Assembly: GCF_900102135.1 (NCBI RefSeq)
Contig: NZ_FMVJ01000007.1
Span: 1 to 64,000, forward strand
Reading direction: 5' to 3'
Origin: Microvirga guangxiensis
Lineage (GTDB): Bacteria > Pseudomonadota > Alphaproteobacteria > Rhizobiales > Beijerinckiaceae
DNA: 64,000 nucleotides
The notes under the pieces were generated by a model. It worked only from the letters and a program-made list of their open reading frames with translations, was not told the origin of the DNA and ran no database searches. This document shows positions 17,713-26,974 of this stretch, in pieces; within the stretch, counting starts at the first letter, position 1; each line of letters begins with the position of its first letter. The position numbers were made by a program, and so were the translations under genes.

Positions 17713-18836
17713 CAGGGTCTCCCCACGATGCGGTCGAGCCAGAAGGAGCAGCCCACCGCCGGGATCGGGCTTTCGGCTCCCAGGTGCTCCAGCAATCGGT
17801 CATAGCGACCGCCGCCCACGATGGGCTTGCCATCGCTGCGGCGCGGGTCCTGCACCTCGAAGATGAAGCCCGTATAATAGTCGAGATTGCGGGCGAAGGT
17901 GGCGGCAAACGAGAACGCGCTCACATCGAGCCCGCACGCCGCCATGAAGCCGGTGCGCTCCTCGAACAGGCCGATGGCCGCGCTAAGGTCGAGCCCCGCA
18001 TCCCTGGCAAGCAGGCGAACGGCATCCGCCGCCTGGTCAGGGTCGCCGGAAATGGTGAGATAGCGCTCCAGAACCTGCCGGGCCTCGTCGGAAAGGCCGG
18101 TCCGGTTGGCGGCGCGCGCGAGGAAGCGCTCGGCGATCTCGCCGGCGCTGCGGCCGCCCACGGTCGCGATGCCTGCAATCGAGAGAATGTCTTCCACGAA
18201 GGCTTTTGCCGCCTGTGGCGCCTGACCTTCGATGGCTGCGAGAAGGCCTGCATGTTCCTGGGCCCCGGGACCGTCCGTCTCGGAGAGGCTGACAAGTCCC
18301 TGGCCGGAGACGATGGCGCGGATGACGCGGCGCTTGGCTGCGGGAGCGACGCCCAGGCCATCGATGAGGGCATGAAGGAGCCCCATGTCGCCGAGCTTCA
18401 CGCTCGTGGCAGGGCTGCCAATCGCCTGCAGGCCTTCGAGAGCAAGGCCAAGAATTTCCGCGTCGGCTGCGGCGGCATCCGTCCTGCCGATGGATTCAAG
18501 GCCCGCCTGGAGAAATTCGCCGCTCTCGCCAGGGCGCATGCGGAAGACAGGGCCGCCATAGGTATAGCCCGAGGGGCGGGCGCCGTGAGAGCTCAGATGC
18601 TGAAGGCAGACGGGAATGGTGTATTCGGGCCGCAGGCACAATTCCGTACCTGAGGCATCCTGCGTCACGAACATGCGCCGCCGGATGTCCTCGCCCGAAA
18701 GGTCGATGAACACGTCCGCCGGCTGCAGAACCTGCGGTTCGACACGCGCATAGCCCTCGCGCTCGAAGAGCCCGATCAGCGCAACAATAGCATCCGTCTC
18801 CGTCACTGGCCTCGCCCAAATCCTTGTGTTCGGCAT
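17712..18836 (-). CDS. hisZ: ATP phosphoribosyltransferase regulatory subunit HisZ
   Basis: HisZ is a HisRS-like paralogue without aminoacylation activity that activates HisG and mediates histidine feedback. From the ATG at 18836 it has 374 residues. The class II synthetase-like motif 2 region (GTELCLRPEYTIPVCLQHLS) and motif 3-like segment near the C-terminus (GGGRYDRLLEHLG) are visible, with NLDYYTGFIFEVQDP. The frame extends upstream to 18956 but that part runs into a palindromic repeat and has no family similarity. A GTG at 18806 is a possible alternative start. It belongs with hisG and lies near hisS, a common alphaproteobacterial neighbourhood. Confidence 0.93.
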   Translation of the reverse strand: MPNTRIWARPVTETDAIVALIGLFEREGYARVEPQVLQPADVFIDLSGEDIRRRMFVTQDASGTELCLRPEYTIPVCLQHLSSHGARPSGYTYGGPVFRMRPGESGEFLQAGLESIGRTDAAAADAEILGLALEGLQAIGSPATSVKLGDMGLLHALIDGLGVAPAAKRRVIRAIVSGQGLVSLSETDGPGAQEHAGLLAAIEGQAPQAAKAFVEDILSIAGIATVGGRSAGEIAERFLARAANRTGLSDEARQVLERYLTISGDPDQAADAVRLLARDAGLDLSAAIGLFEERTGFMAACGLDVSAFSFAATFARNLDYYTGFIFEVQDPRRSDGKPIVGGGRYDRLLEHLGAESPIPAVGCSFWLDRIVGRP

Positions 18837-18917
18837 GCTCTCTAGCAATGCCAAGCCAGGAAGGCGAACGTTTTCAGCGGGAAGGGTGAACGGAGGAGAG
18901 GCTGGCGGAAGAAGGCG

Positions 18918-19017
18918 GTCATCCCGGGGCCGCTTCAGCGGAACCCGGGATCGCACGAGGACTAGGGCGCTTCATGCTGACGACGCTCCCGGATCGGCTC
19001 TGCCGTCCGGGATGACG
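18918..19017. repeat. Palindromic intergenic repeat, copy 2
   Basis: This ~100-bp element begins GGTCATCCCGGGGCCGC and ends GTCCGGGATGACG. It resembles the reverse complement of the copy at 21131-21234 over most of its length, including the internal CAGCGGAACCCGGGATCG segment. The ends form an inverted repeat, so the RNA could fold into a long hairpin. Confidence 0.85.
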
Positions 19018-19030
19018 AGGTAGGAAAGGC

Positions 19031-19474
19031 TCATCTCTTCTGGGCGGTATCGCCCTTGGCCTTGGAGGTCTTGCGCTTGCTGTGGTCGCTGGAGCGGTGA
19101 ACGTATTTCACCTTCTTGCCCTCGCTCTTGCCGGCCCCATCGTCCTCGCTTGCTCCGCCGGTGAGGCTGGCTGGCAGGAAGTGGCGGGCAGCTTCCGTCA
19201 CCACGCCGGCAACGGCGCCAGCGGCGGTCTGGGTCAGGTCCACACCCTGCGAACCGGCATCGGCCACGGCGGCGCCGGCCTTCTTGGCGGTGCGGGTCCT
19301 GGTGAGGGCAGCAGCAGCGGCGCCTGCGGCAGCGATCAAGGCGTCTGCCAGAATTTCGCGGCCGAGATCCGTGTTGATGAGGTCCATCAGGCCCGATTTC
19401 TTGGCGCTCTTCGCCAGTTTCGTGCCTGTGCTCTTCTTGTCGCTCTTCTTCTGTTTGTCCTTGGCCTTCGCCAT
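19031..19474 (-). CDS. Small basic Lys/Ala-rich protein of unknown function
   Basis: The 147 residues have a Lys-rich N-terminus (MAKAKDKQKKSDKKSTG), a hydrophobic Ala-rich middle (REILADALIAAAGAAAAAL, about residues 39-57, too Ala-rich to be a confident membrane helix) and another basic tail ending KGDTAQKR. The composition suggests nucleic-acid binding or a disordered protein, but I assign no function. AGGAG precedes the ATG. It is encoded between hisS and hisZ on the same strand, flanked on the downstream side by a palindromic repeat. Confidence 0.7.
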   Translation of the reverse strand: MAKAKDKQKKSDKKSTGTKLAKSAKKSGLMDLINTDLGREILADALIAAAGAAAAALTRTRTAKKAGAAVADAGSQGVDLTQTAAGAVAGVVTEAARHFLPASLTGGASEDDGAGKSEGKKVKYVHRSSDHSKRKTSKAKGDTAQKR

Positions 19475-19546
19475 AGTTGTCTCCTGATAGTCAAGCTTCA
19501 GGAGACAACCCAGAGAAAAGCGCCGGGGTTCCAGCGGGCTCGAGGC

Positions 19547-21031
19547 TCAGCCGAAATGCCGCGCCAGAACCTCGCGGACGGCCTCCACGATCTTGTCCTC
19601 GGCCACGGAGAACTGAGCGGGGCGGGCGGCTTTCCATTCCTCATTGGAGGAAATGGCGGCGGCGGCTTTCGCACCTTCGATCAGGTCCTTGATCTCGACT
19701 TCGCCGCGCTCGCGCTCGTTGGAGCCCTGGATGATCACGCAGGGGCTCTGGCGGCGGTCCGCATACTTCATCTGAGCCTTCATCCCCGATGAGCCGAGAT
19801 AAAGCTCAGAGCGGATACCGGCCTGACGGAGCGTGGAGACCATGCGCTGGTAGGCGGCGATCTGGTCCTTGTCCATGACCAGGACCACCACCGGGCCGGG
19901 TGTCTGGGAGCCGGACACGATAGGGCTCTTCACCATCTGCAGGGCCGACAGCAGGCGCGAGACGCCGATGGAGAAGCCGGTGGCCGGCACGGGCTCGGAG
20001 CGGAAGCGGCCCACGAGGCCGTCATAGCGCCCGCCGCCACCGACGGAGCCGAAGCGCACGGGGCGTCCGTCCTCGTCCTGAACCTGGAAGGTCAGCTCGG
20101 CTTCGTAGACTGGGCCGGTGTAGTATTCGAGGCCGCGCACGACGGACGGGTCGATGATCACTCGATCCTCATACCCTGAAGCGGCGACGAGAGAAGCGAT
20201 CTCCGCCAGCTCGGTTGCTCCCTCAAGGCCGCGCTCAGAGGAACCGACGACCTTGCGCAGGTTCTCGACGGTTGACGCATTGTCCGCGCCCTTGGCAGCC
20301 GTGAAGGCAAGCACACGCTCAATGGCTTCGGGTGACAGATCCGCGCCTTTCGTGAAGTCGCCGCTCTCATCCTTGCGGCCCGTACCGAGCAGCTGGCTCA
20401 CGCCTTCAGGGCCGAGGCGGTCGAGTTTGTCGATGGCGCGCAGCACCGTGAGGCGCTGGCCGGCCTTGTCGTCGCCGCCGAGACCGATAGCCTCCAGCAC
20501 GCCGTCGAGAACCTTGCGGTTGTTGATCTTGATGATGAACTCGCCGCGCTTGAGGCCGAGCTTCTCCAGCGTGTCGGCGGCCATCATGCAGATTTCCGCA
20601 TCCGCCGCGACGGAGGCAGCGCCCACCGTGTCGGCGTCGAACTGCATGAACTGGCGGAAACGGCCCGGGCCCGGCTTCTCATTGCGGAACACCCAGCCTA
20701 CGCGATAGCTACGATAGGGCTTGGGGAGCGCGTCGAAGTTCTCGGCTACGTAGCGGGCAAGCGGCGCGGTCAGGTCGTAGCGCAGCGACAGCCACTGCTC
20801 GTCGTCGTCCTGAAACGAGAAAACGCCCTCGTTGGGACGGTCCTGATCGGGTAGGAACTTGCCGAGCGCGTCGGTGTACTCGACGAAGGGCGTCTCGACG
20901 CCTTCAAAGCCGTAAAGTTCATAGGATTCGCGGATCGCCGCGAGCATGCGCTCGGTAGCGGCGAGATCGGCGGGATTGCGGTCGGCAAAGCCGCGCGGCG
21001 CGCGGGCTTTGATCTTGTCGGCCTTGGACAT
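19547..21031 (-). CDS. hisS: Histidyl-tRNA synthetase
   Basis: The 494-residue class II synthetase charges tRNA-His. Motif 1 and 2 regions are clear ([55 protein letters not shown]). The HisA-type motif is [14 protein letters not shown], and motif 3 is [13 protein letters not shown] with [12 protein letters not shown]. The C-terminal anticodon domain begins near residue 390. The [11 protein letters not shown] and GLEYYTG forms resemble the divergent alphaproteobacterial/eukaryotic-like HisRS group, whose tRNA-His is reported to lack the usual G-1 (established knowledge, from memory). No strong ribosome site precedes the ATG. Confidence 0.96.
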   Translation of the reverse strand: MSKADKIKARAPRGFADRNPADLAATERMLAAIRESYELYGFEGVETPFVEYTDALGKFLPDQDRPNEGVFSFQDDDEQWLSLRYDLTAPLARYVAENFDALPKPYRSYRVGWVFRNEKPGPGRFRQFMQFDADTVGAASVAADAEICMMAADTLEKLGLKRGEFIIKINNRKVLDGVLEAIGLGGDDKAGQRLTVLRAIDKLDRLGPEGVSQLLGTGRKDESGDFTKGADLSPEAIERVLAFTAAKGADNASTVENLRKVVGSSERGLEGATELAEIASLVAASGYEDRVIIDPSVVRGLEYYTGPVYEAELTFQVQDEDGRPVRFGSVGGGGRYDGLVGRFRSEPVPATGFSIGVSRLLSALQMVKSPIVSGSQTPGPVVVLVMDKDQIAAYQRMVSTLRQAGIRSELYLGSSGMKAQMKYADRRQSPCVIIQGSNERERGEVEIKDLIEGAKAAAAISSNEEWKAARPAQFSVAEDKIVEAVREVLARHFG

Positions 21032-21130
21032 GGTGTAAAAGCAGCCGTTTTAAGTGAGAAAAGCGTGCTGCGGTCCTACTCCGTGCGCGCCAGAGGGGCA
21101 AGGGTTGTTGCCATATAGGCAACATTCAGC

Positions 21131-21234
21131 CGTCGTCCCGGACGAAGCGGAGCGTAGATCCGGGATCGTGCGACGAGAATAGCGCCTTATCCTGAGCGCG
21201 ATCCCGGGTTCCGCTGCGCGGCCCCGGGATGACG
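21131..21234. repeat. Palindromic intergenic repeat, copy 3 (inverted)
   Basis: This element of about 104 bp begins CGTCGTCCCGG and ends CCCCGGGATGACG. Its reverse complement aligns with copy 2 (18918-19017). The two copies therefore flank hisS and the small basic gene in opposite orientation. Confidence 0.85.
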
Positions 21235-21250
21235 TGTGCAGTATAGGGAT

Positions 21251-22597
21251 TTAAGCGACTGCCTTGATCACCTTGCCGAGCTTGTCAACGATCTCGCCGA
21301 TCTGGTCTTCGGTGACGACGAGGGGCGGGGAGAGGGCAATGGTGTCGCCGGTAATGCGCATCATCAGCCCGAAGTCGTGGAAGGCGCGGTCCATGGCCTC
21401 GAAGGCGCGGGCGCCGACGGCGTCCGGACGCGAGGCGAGGTCGATGGCGCCCACGAGGCCGATGCTGCGGATATCGAGCACGTTCGGCAGGCCTTTCAGC
21501 GAGTGGATCGCATCGGCCCAGACCGGCTCGAGCGTCTTGGCACGCTCGAACAGCTTCTCGTCGCGGTAGATGTCCTGAGCGGCAAGAGCGGCGGCGCAGG
21601 CGAGCGGGTGGCCGGAATAGGTGTAGCCGTGGAACAGCTCGATCATGTTCTCCGGGCCATTCATGAAGGCATCGTAGATGCCCTGGCGCACGAGCACACC
21701 GCCCATGGGAACCGTGCCGGAGTTCACGCCCTTGGCGAAGGTGATCATGTCCGGGATGACGCCGTATCGCTCGGCTGCAAACGCCGTGCCGAGGCGGCCG
21801 AAACCAGTGATGACCTCGTCGAAAATGAGCAGGATGCTGTGCTTGTCGCAGATCTCGCGCAGGCGCTTGAGATAGCCCTTCGGCGCGGGCAGAACGCCGG
21901 TGGAGCCTGGCATCGGCTCGACGATCACCGCCGCGATGGTGGACGCGTCGTGCAACGCCACGATGCGCTCGAGCTCGTCGGCCAGATGCGCGCCCCATTC
22001 AGGCTCGCCCTTGGTGAAGGCCTGCTGCTCGCGGTTATAGGTATGGGGCAGGTGATCGACGCCCGCGAGAAGCGAGCCGAAGAACTGGCGGTTCTTCACG
22101 ATGCCGCCCACCGAGATGCCGCCGAAGCCGACACCATGGTAGCCGCGCTCGCGGCCGATCAGGCGGGTCTTGCTGCCCTGACCGCGCACATTCCAATAGG
22201 CGAGGGCTACCTTCAGAGCCGTATCGACCGCCTCGGAACCGGAGTTGCAGAAAAACACGTGGTTCAGGTCGCCCGGCGCGAGCTGGGCAAGCCGCGAGGC
22301 AATGGCGAAACCGCCGGCATGACCGAACTGGAAGGCGGGAGAGTAATCGAGTTCCTGAGCCTGCGCCTGGATGGCGGCCGTGATCTCGTCGCGATTGTGG
22401 CCGGCATTACAGCACCAGAGGCCAGCCGCGCCGTCGATCACTTCCTTACCGTCGGGGGTGTAATAGTACATGCCCTTGGCGCGGGCGATCATGCGGGGCC
22501 GTTGCTTGAACGAGCGATTGGCCGTGAACGGAAGCCACCAGGCTTCCAGATCGTTCGGTGATGAAATGTCGTTGGCGGCCCGAGACTGAGCGGTCAT
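21251..22597 (-). CDS. Class III aminotransferase (beta-alanine:pyruvate / omega type)
   Basis: This PLP enzyme has 448 residues from the ATG at 22597 (GGGGAA upstream); the frame continues upstream without homology. Family marks are the GSEAVDTALKVALAYW segment (phosphate cup), YHGVGFGG with the PLP-stacking Tyr-His, IVEPMPGSTGVL, and the PLP Asp in LLIFDEVITGFGRLG. The Schiff-base Lys is in FAKGVNSGTVPMGGV. It resembles beta-alanine:pyruvate transaminases and omega-amine transaminases, which transfer an amino group from beta-alanine or other amines to pyruvate. The exact donor is not certain. It stands alone after a palindromic repeat. Confidence 0.9.
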   Translation of the reverse strand: MTAQSRAANDISSPNDLEAWWLPFTANRSFKQRPRMIARAKGMYYYTPDGKEVIDGAAGLWCCNAGHNRDEITAAIQAQAQELDYSPAFQFGHAGGFAIASRLAQLAPGDLNHVFFCNSGSEAVDTALKVALAYWNVRGQGSKTRLIGRERGYHGVGFGGISVGGIVKNRQFFGSLLAGVDHLPHTYNREQQAFTKGEPEWGAHLADELERIVALHDASTIAAVIVEPMPGSTGVLPAPKGYLKRLREICDKHSILLIFDEVITGFGRLGTAFAAERYGVIPDMITFAKGVNSGTVPMGGVLVRQGIYDAFMNGPENMIELFHGYTYSGHPLACAAALAAQDIYRDEKLFERAKTLEPVWADAIHSLKGLPNVLDIRSIGLVGAIDLASRPDAVGARAFEAMDRAFHDFGLMMRITGDTIALSPPLVVTEDQIGEIVDKLGKVIKAVA

Positions 22598-22700
22598 TTT
22601 ATTCCCCGGTGAAAACTTGGCGGGGCGGAGCCTATCAGCCGTTTTCGAATGCCGCAAAGGAACTTTGGACGGTAGGCATGAGCGTGGCGCAAGCCACGCA

Positions 22701-22922
22701 TCAGCCTGTCATGCCATGAGCTTCATAGCCTGCCGCATCAAGAGCGCGGGCAACTTCGACGCTCTGCGCTTTGGTGACCACGTGGACACGGCCATGTTCC
22801 AGATCGACATCAACCTGGGCGCTGGGGTCAAGACGTTGAATCGCCTTGGTGACCGCGTTCACGCAGCCCTGGCAGGTCATGCCGTCCACCTGCATCAGCA
22901 GGTCCTTGCGGGGTTCTTCCAT
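22701..22922 (-). CDS. Heavy-metal-associated (CopZ-like) protein
   Basis: This 73-residue protein is a single HMA ferredoxin-like domain. The metal-binding loop is GMTCQGC (residues 14-20, MxCxxC), as in copper chaperones and the N-terminal domains of copper ATPases. It likely delivers Cu(I), though no copper ATPase is adjacent. AAGGA precedes the ATG. The divergent EAL gene starts about 160 bases away. Confidence 0.88.
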   Translation of the reverse strand: MEEPRKDLLMQVDGMTCQGCVNAVTKAIQRLDPSAQVDVDLEHGRVHVVTKAQSVEVARALDAAGYEAHGMTG

Positions 22923-23080
22923 CGAGAGGTCCTTTCAATGTTGTGCATTTCCCGCAACAGAGAGCGGGCAAAGTTATCCATTGTTGCAACGCAGCGCTTG
23001 TGGGCCGAGGCTCTGTCTGTAAAACAAGATTACATTACTGATTCGCTTAATTTGGCCGAGCCAGGGGAGCGGGGGCACCC

Positions 23081-24421
23081 ATGGTGACCGATAGGGTTCA
23101 CATCGATAAGGAACTGAGGGCGAAATTGTTCGCTCTTGCGCTTGCAAGCCTTGCCATGACGGGCGCAGCCGTCGGCTTTCTGCCGGCTGACGCTGTGATG
23201 CCCCTGGTGATCTTCCTCGGCATTGCGGCCTCCGCAGGTCTCGTGCTGGCTTGGAGGAAGGCCGACGAGGCATCCTCCAACGCTCAGCTGGCGATGGATG
23301 AACTGGTCGCCGTGAACGAGCGGCTCGTCGCGCTCGAGCAGCTTCTGCAGGCCAATCCGACCACTACGCCCGCCCTGCGCACCACCATGGCCGAGGTCAC
23401 GGGAACGGTTGGATTGCTGGGAGGCGTCGTGCGCGAGCTCGCGAAGAACGTCGCCACCCAGAACCGGGACGTGGCCGAGCTGAAAGGCCGTCTGAAATCC
23501 GACGATGCCTTGCCTGAAAAAGTCGCTCCCGTCATGCTGCCGCAGACTGCTGTCAGTGCCAGCCGGCCCGCTCCGCAGCCTGCGCCCCGCAAGGCGGAGG
23601 AGGAAATCCGCCGCATGCGCTTGATCATGCAGGCCTTCGAGTCCGACAGCATCGAGCTGCATCTGCAGCCCATTGTTTCCCTGCCTCAGCGTAAGATCCG
23701 CTTCTACGAGGCCCTGGCCCGCCTGCGCCTTGCGGATGGCACCTTGCTCGGGCCATCGGAATTCCTCGGAGCACTGGAGCGTCTGGGCCGCGCGCCGGAA
23801 TTCGACCGACGGGTGCTCAACCGCGCCATGGCGGTGGCCTATCACCTCATTACCAAGGGCAGCGAGGCCATTGTCGGCGTGAACCTGACCCCCCATTCCG
23901 TTCGCGAGCCTGGCTTCCTTTGGTCGCTCACGGGGCTTGTGGACGCCGCGCCCGAGACGCTCGGAAAGGTCGTGCTCGAATTTCCGCAGGAATGCTGGCG
24001 CGAACTCGACGCTGACGGAAAGGAAGCCTTGTCCGTCCTGCGCGACAAGGGCGTGCCGCTCTCCCTCGATACGGCGATCGACCTGCGCTTCGATGCCCGG
24101 GAGCTGGCCAATCTGGGCGTGCGCTTCGTGAAGCTGCCGGCCGAGCTTCTTGTGGCTGCCGAGCAGGACGAGCATCACCACCTGAGCCCGGAACTGGGCG
24201 TGCGCGATTTCGCCTCTGCCCTGCGTCGCGAAGGCATCAGGCTCGTGGCCGAGCATGTGGAGCGCGAGGAGACGGTGCCGGTTCTGTCCGAAATCGGCGT
24301 GCCCCTGGCGCAAGGCTTCGTCTTTGCGGCGCCTCGCGCCGTCAAAGCCGAGGTGCTGGGAACGGCGCCTCCTCAGGCTCCGTCCAAGAACGCTCAGCCT
24401 CTCCTGCGGCGTGCTGGCTGA
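23081..24421 (+). CDS. Membrane protein with a degenerate EAL domain
   Basis: This protein has 446 residues. Two hydrophobic helices occupy residues ~15-57, a coiled-coil-like region follows to ~150, then a Pro/Ala linker and an EAL domain (about 180-430). The EAL signature is kept as YEALARLRL near residue 210, and VNLTP, AEHVER and AQGFVFAAP are recognisable. However, the metal-binding DDFGTG loop is replaced by LDTAIDLRF (about residues 325-335), and the usual ...KID is VKLP. Loss of that loop normally abolishes c-di-GMP hydrolysis, so the protein is probably a c-di-GMP receptor or structural relative (inference). It leads a run of plus-strand genes with the HAD protein and ribF. Confidence 0.85.
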   Translation: MVTDRVHIDKELRAKLFALALASLAMTGAAVGFLPADAVMPLVIFLGIAASAGLVLAWRKADEASSNAQLAMDELVAVNERLVALEQLLQANPTTTPALRTTMAEVTGTVGLLGGVVRELAKNVATQNRDVAELKGRLKSDDALPEKVAPVMLPQTAVSASRPAPQPAPRKAEEEIRRMRLIMQAFESDSIELHLQPIVSLPQRKIRFYEALARLRLADGTLLGPSEFLGALERLGRAPEFDRRVLNRAMAVAYHLITKGSEAIVGVNLTPHSVREPGFLWSLTGLVDAAPETLGKVVLEFPQECWRELDADGKEALSVLRDKGVPLSLDTAIDLRFDARELANLGVRFVKLPAELLVAAEQDEHHHLSPELGVRDFASALRREGIRLVAEHVEREETVPVLSEIGVPLAQGFVFAAPRAVKAEVLGTAPPQAPSKNAQPLLRRAG

Positions 24422-24543
24422 ACGGGCCGGTTGACTTAAGGACCGCAAGGGCCTACCCGCCCGGTTCCATACTCGGAGATGGTTGCCGCATGTTTGGGCG
24501 GCGAGCCGGATCCACTTTGCCGAAAATGCTCTAGCGAGATCCT

Positions 24544-25425
24544 ATGACAGCCTCCTCCCGTCCCGCTCTCGTCGAGGGCCTGAAACCGCTTGCCGAGAAC
24601 TACGACCTCATCCTTTGCGATGTCTGGGGCGTGCTGCACAACGGTGTGAAGGCTTATGAAGCGGCGGGCGATGCGCTGACGCGCTTTCGCGAAAAGGGAG
24701 GGCGGGTCGTCCTCGTGTCCAACGCGCCGCGCCCCGGCTCCTCGGTAGGCACGCAGCTCGACGGCTTCAAGGTTCCCCGCACAGCCTACGACGCCATCGT
24801 TACCTCCGGCGACCTGACCCGGCTTGCCATCGAGGAGCGGATCGACAAGGTAGTGAACCATATCGGCCCGCCGCGGGACATGCCCATCTATAACGGTCTC
24901 GATGTGCGCTTCGGCTCCATCGAGGAGGCGGATTACGTGGTCTGCTCGGGCTTCGACGACGATGAGCGCGAGACTGTCGAGAACTATCGCGAACGCCTGG
25001 AGGCCATGCGCCGCCGCGACCTGCTGATGGTCTGCGCCAACCCCGATCTCATCGTGGAGCGCGGCCACATGATCCTGCCCTGTGCGGGCACGATTGCCCT
25101 CGCTTACGAGGAAATGGGCGGCAAGGTGTTCTATGCGGGCAAGCCTCATGTGCCGGTCTATGAGAAGGCGCTCGCTGTTGCGGCTGAGCTGGTAGGCCAC
25201 ACCATCCCCAAGGAGCGGGTGCTGGCGGTGGGGGACGCGATCCGCACGGATATCGCAGGCGCAGTCGGGTTCGGAATCGATGCTCTCATGATCGCGCGCG
25301 GCATCCACGCGGAAGAGCTTGGCCTGCATAAAGGCGATCTCGTCTCCGATCATGTGCAGGATTGGGTCGACCGCCAGCCCGTGACACCGACCGCCATTGC
25401 CGACGTGCTGTCCTGGGAGGCGTAA
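24544..25425 (+). CDS. HAD-superfamily subfamily IIA hydrolase (TIGR01459-like)
   Basis: This is a 293-residue HAD phosphatase related to NagD. Motif I reads LCDVWGVLHNG; the nucleophilic Asp is present, but the second Asp of the classical DxD is Trp, a form I recall for this alphaproteobacterial subgroup. Motif II is VVLVSNAPRPG, motif III lies at the GKPHVPVYEKAL segment (Lys), and motif IV is VLAVGDAIRTDIAGAVGFG. The cap is type C2. The natural substrate is unknown. It lies 45 bases upstream of ribF, so the two are probably cotranscribed; a role in flavin phosphate metabolism is conceivable but unproven. Confidence 0.88.
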   Translation: MTASSRPALVEGLKPLAENYDLILCDVWGVLHNGVKAYEAAGDALTRFREKGGRVVLVSNAPRPGSSVGTQLDGFKVPRTAYDAIVTSGDLTRLAIEERIDKVVNHIGPPRDMPIYNGLDVRFGSIEEADYVVCSGFDDDERETVENYRERLEAMRRRDLLMVCANPDLIVERGHMILPCAGTIALAYEEMGGKVFYAGKPHVPVYEKALAVAAELVGHTIPKERVLAVGDAIRTDIAGAVGFGIDALMIARGIHAEELGLHKGDLVSDHVQDWVDRQPVTPTAIADVLSWEA

Positions 25426-25470
25426 CCCGCCTCTCTTGACCCTACGGCCGGTTGAGGTAGAGACCCGCTC

Positions 25471-26442
25471 ATGCCCTCCGACAAGCCCTTTCCCAAGGTC
25501 CCGTCATCGTTCGCGGTTTGCCGCGACGGTGAGCCTGTGCCTGGGAACATGAAGGGGGCAGTTGCGGCCATCGGCAATTTCGACGGCGTCCATCGCGGTC
25601 ATCGCCATCTCATCGACATGGCGCTCAAATCCGGCAAGCCCGCCGCCGTTCTGACCTTCGAGCCGCACCCGCGCAGTTTCTTCCAGCCGGACAAGCCACT
25701 GTTCCGCATCACGCCCGAGCCGGTGAAGCTTGAGATATTTGCCCGCCTCGGTCTTGCGGGCACTTTCGTGCGGTGTTTCGATCGAACGCTGGCCGCTCTC
25801 GACGCAGAAGCCTTCGTCGGCCTTCTCGCGAAGGACCTCGAACTCTCCGGCGTCGTGATCGGTCACGATTTCCATTTCGGGCGCGGGCGCGAGGGCAATC
25901 CGGAACGCATGCGCGAATTGTGTGACAGGTTCGGTCTCAAGTGTCTTATCGCCCCGGCTGTGGTCGAAGGCGCCGAGCCCATCTCATCAAGCGCCATCCG
26001 CGTGGCCCTCGAGGCGGGAGACATCGCAGCCGCCAATAAACTGCTCGGCTATCGCTGGTTCGTCCGCGCAGAAGTGCGCCACGGCGACAAGCGCGGGCGC
26101 GAACTTGGTTATCCCACCGCCAATATGCGTCTGCCCGACGATTGCCGCCTGCGGCACGGCATCTATGCAGTACGCGCTGCGGTTGACGGCATCCCCGTCG
26201 ATGGCGTCGCGAGCTTCGGCCGCCGCCCGACCTTCGACAACGGCGCGCCGCTTCTGGAGACGCACCTGTTCGATTTCAAAGGCGACCTCTACGGCAAGAC
26301 GCTCGATGTGGAGTTCGTCGGCTGGATCCGCGGCGAAGAGCGCTTCGATGGGATCGAGACGCTCATTGCGCAGATGGATCGGGATTCGGATGAGGCCAAG
26401 CTGATGTTGAAGGCCGACCGCACCCCGTCGATGATCGCTTAG
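25471..26442 (+). CDS. ribF: Bifunctional riboflavin kinase / FMN adenylyltransferase
   Basis: The 323-residue enzyme makes FMN and FAD from riboflavin. The N-terminal adenylyltransferase domain carries [18 protein letters not shown] (nucleotidyltransferase HxGH-type motif near residue 35) and [10 protein letters not shown]. The C-terminal kinase domain has GYPTANMRL and ends in the [20 protein letters not shown] type segment. The stop overlaps the convergent msrB stop by three bases. It is essential in most bacteria. The upstream HAD phosphatase gene is 45 bases away. Confidence 0.96.
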   Translation: MPSDKPFPKVPSSFAVCRDGEPVPGNMKGAVAAIGNFDGVHRGHRHLIDMALKSGKPAAVLTFEPHPRSFFQPDKPLFRITPEPVKLEIFARLGLAGTFVRCFDRTLAALDAEAFVGLLAKDLELSGVVIGHDFHFGRGREGNPERMRELCDRFGLKCLIAPAVVEGAEPISSSAIRVALEAGDIAAANKLLGYRWFVRAEVRHGDKRGRELGYPTANMRLPDDCRLRHGIYAVRAAVDGIPVDGVASFGRRPTFDNGAPLLETHLFDFKGDLYGKTLDVEFVGWIRGEERFDGIETLIAQMDRDSDEAKLMLKADRTPSMIA

Positions 26443-26942
26443 CCCGCCACTTCACCTTCGGGCGCACCGCGTCCCAGTTCATCCGGCAGGGGGTCGCCTT
26501 CCGCCACGAAGCGCATGGAAACCGAGTTCATGCAGTAGCGCTCGCCGGTCGGGGGAGGGCCGTCCGGGAAGACATGGCCGAGATGGCCTTCGCAGCGGGC
26601 GCAGCGGATCTCGGTGCGGATCATGCCGTAGCTGGTGTCCCGCACGAAGGCGATGTGATCGCGGTCGATGGGGTCGAAGAAGCTCGGCCAGCCGGTTCCC
26701 GATTCGAACTTGGTGCCGGCATGGAACAGGGGCAGGCCGCACAGGCGGCAGCAATAGGTACCCTTCTCCTTAGCGTCGTTGAAGATGCCGCAGAAGGGCC
26801 GTTCCGTGCCATGTTCCAGCAGGACGCGGCGCTCCTCGTCATCGAGGTTGTTCACCAAGGCATGGAGCTGCTCGGCAGAGGGCGGCGTCAGGTCGAAGCC
26901 GGCGCGGGAGCGCTTCTGTTCGGTGGCGGAAGGATGATCCAT
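26439..26942 (-). CDS. msrB: Peptide-methionine (R)-S-oxide reductase MsrB
   Basis: The 167-residue cytosolic enzyme reduces methionine-R-sulfoxide in oxidised proteins. The catalytic Cys137 is in [14 protein letters not shown] structural zinc is held by two CxxC pairs, Cys65/68 (CRLC) and Cys114/117 (CARC), and the substrate-facing [13 protein letters not shown] motif is intact. AGAGGGG precedes the ATG. The gene is convergent with ribF and lies just downstream of the catalase-like gene on the same strand, fitting an oxidative-stress role. Confidence 0.95.
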   Translation of the reverse strand: MDHPSATEQKRSRAGFDLTPPSAEQLHALVNNLDDEERRVLLEHGTERPFCGIFNDAKEKGTYCCRLCGLPLFHAGTKFESGTGWPSFFDPIDRDHIAFVRDTSYGMIRTEIRCARCEGHLGHVFPDGPPPTGERYCMNSVSMRFVAEGDPLPDELGRGAPEGEVAG

Positions 26943-26974
26943 TGTGCTTTCCCCTCTTCGAGAGTTGGAAGCCC

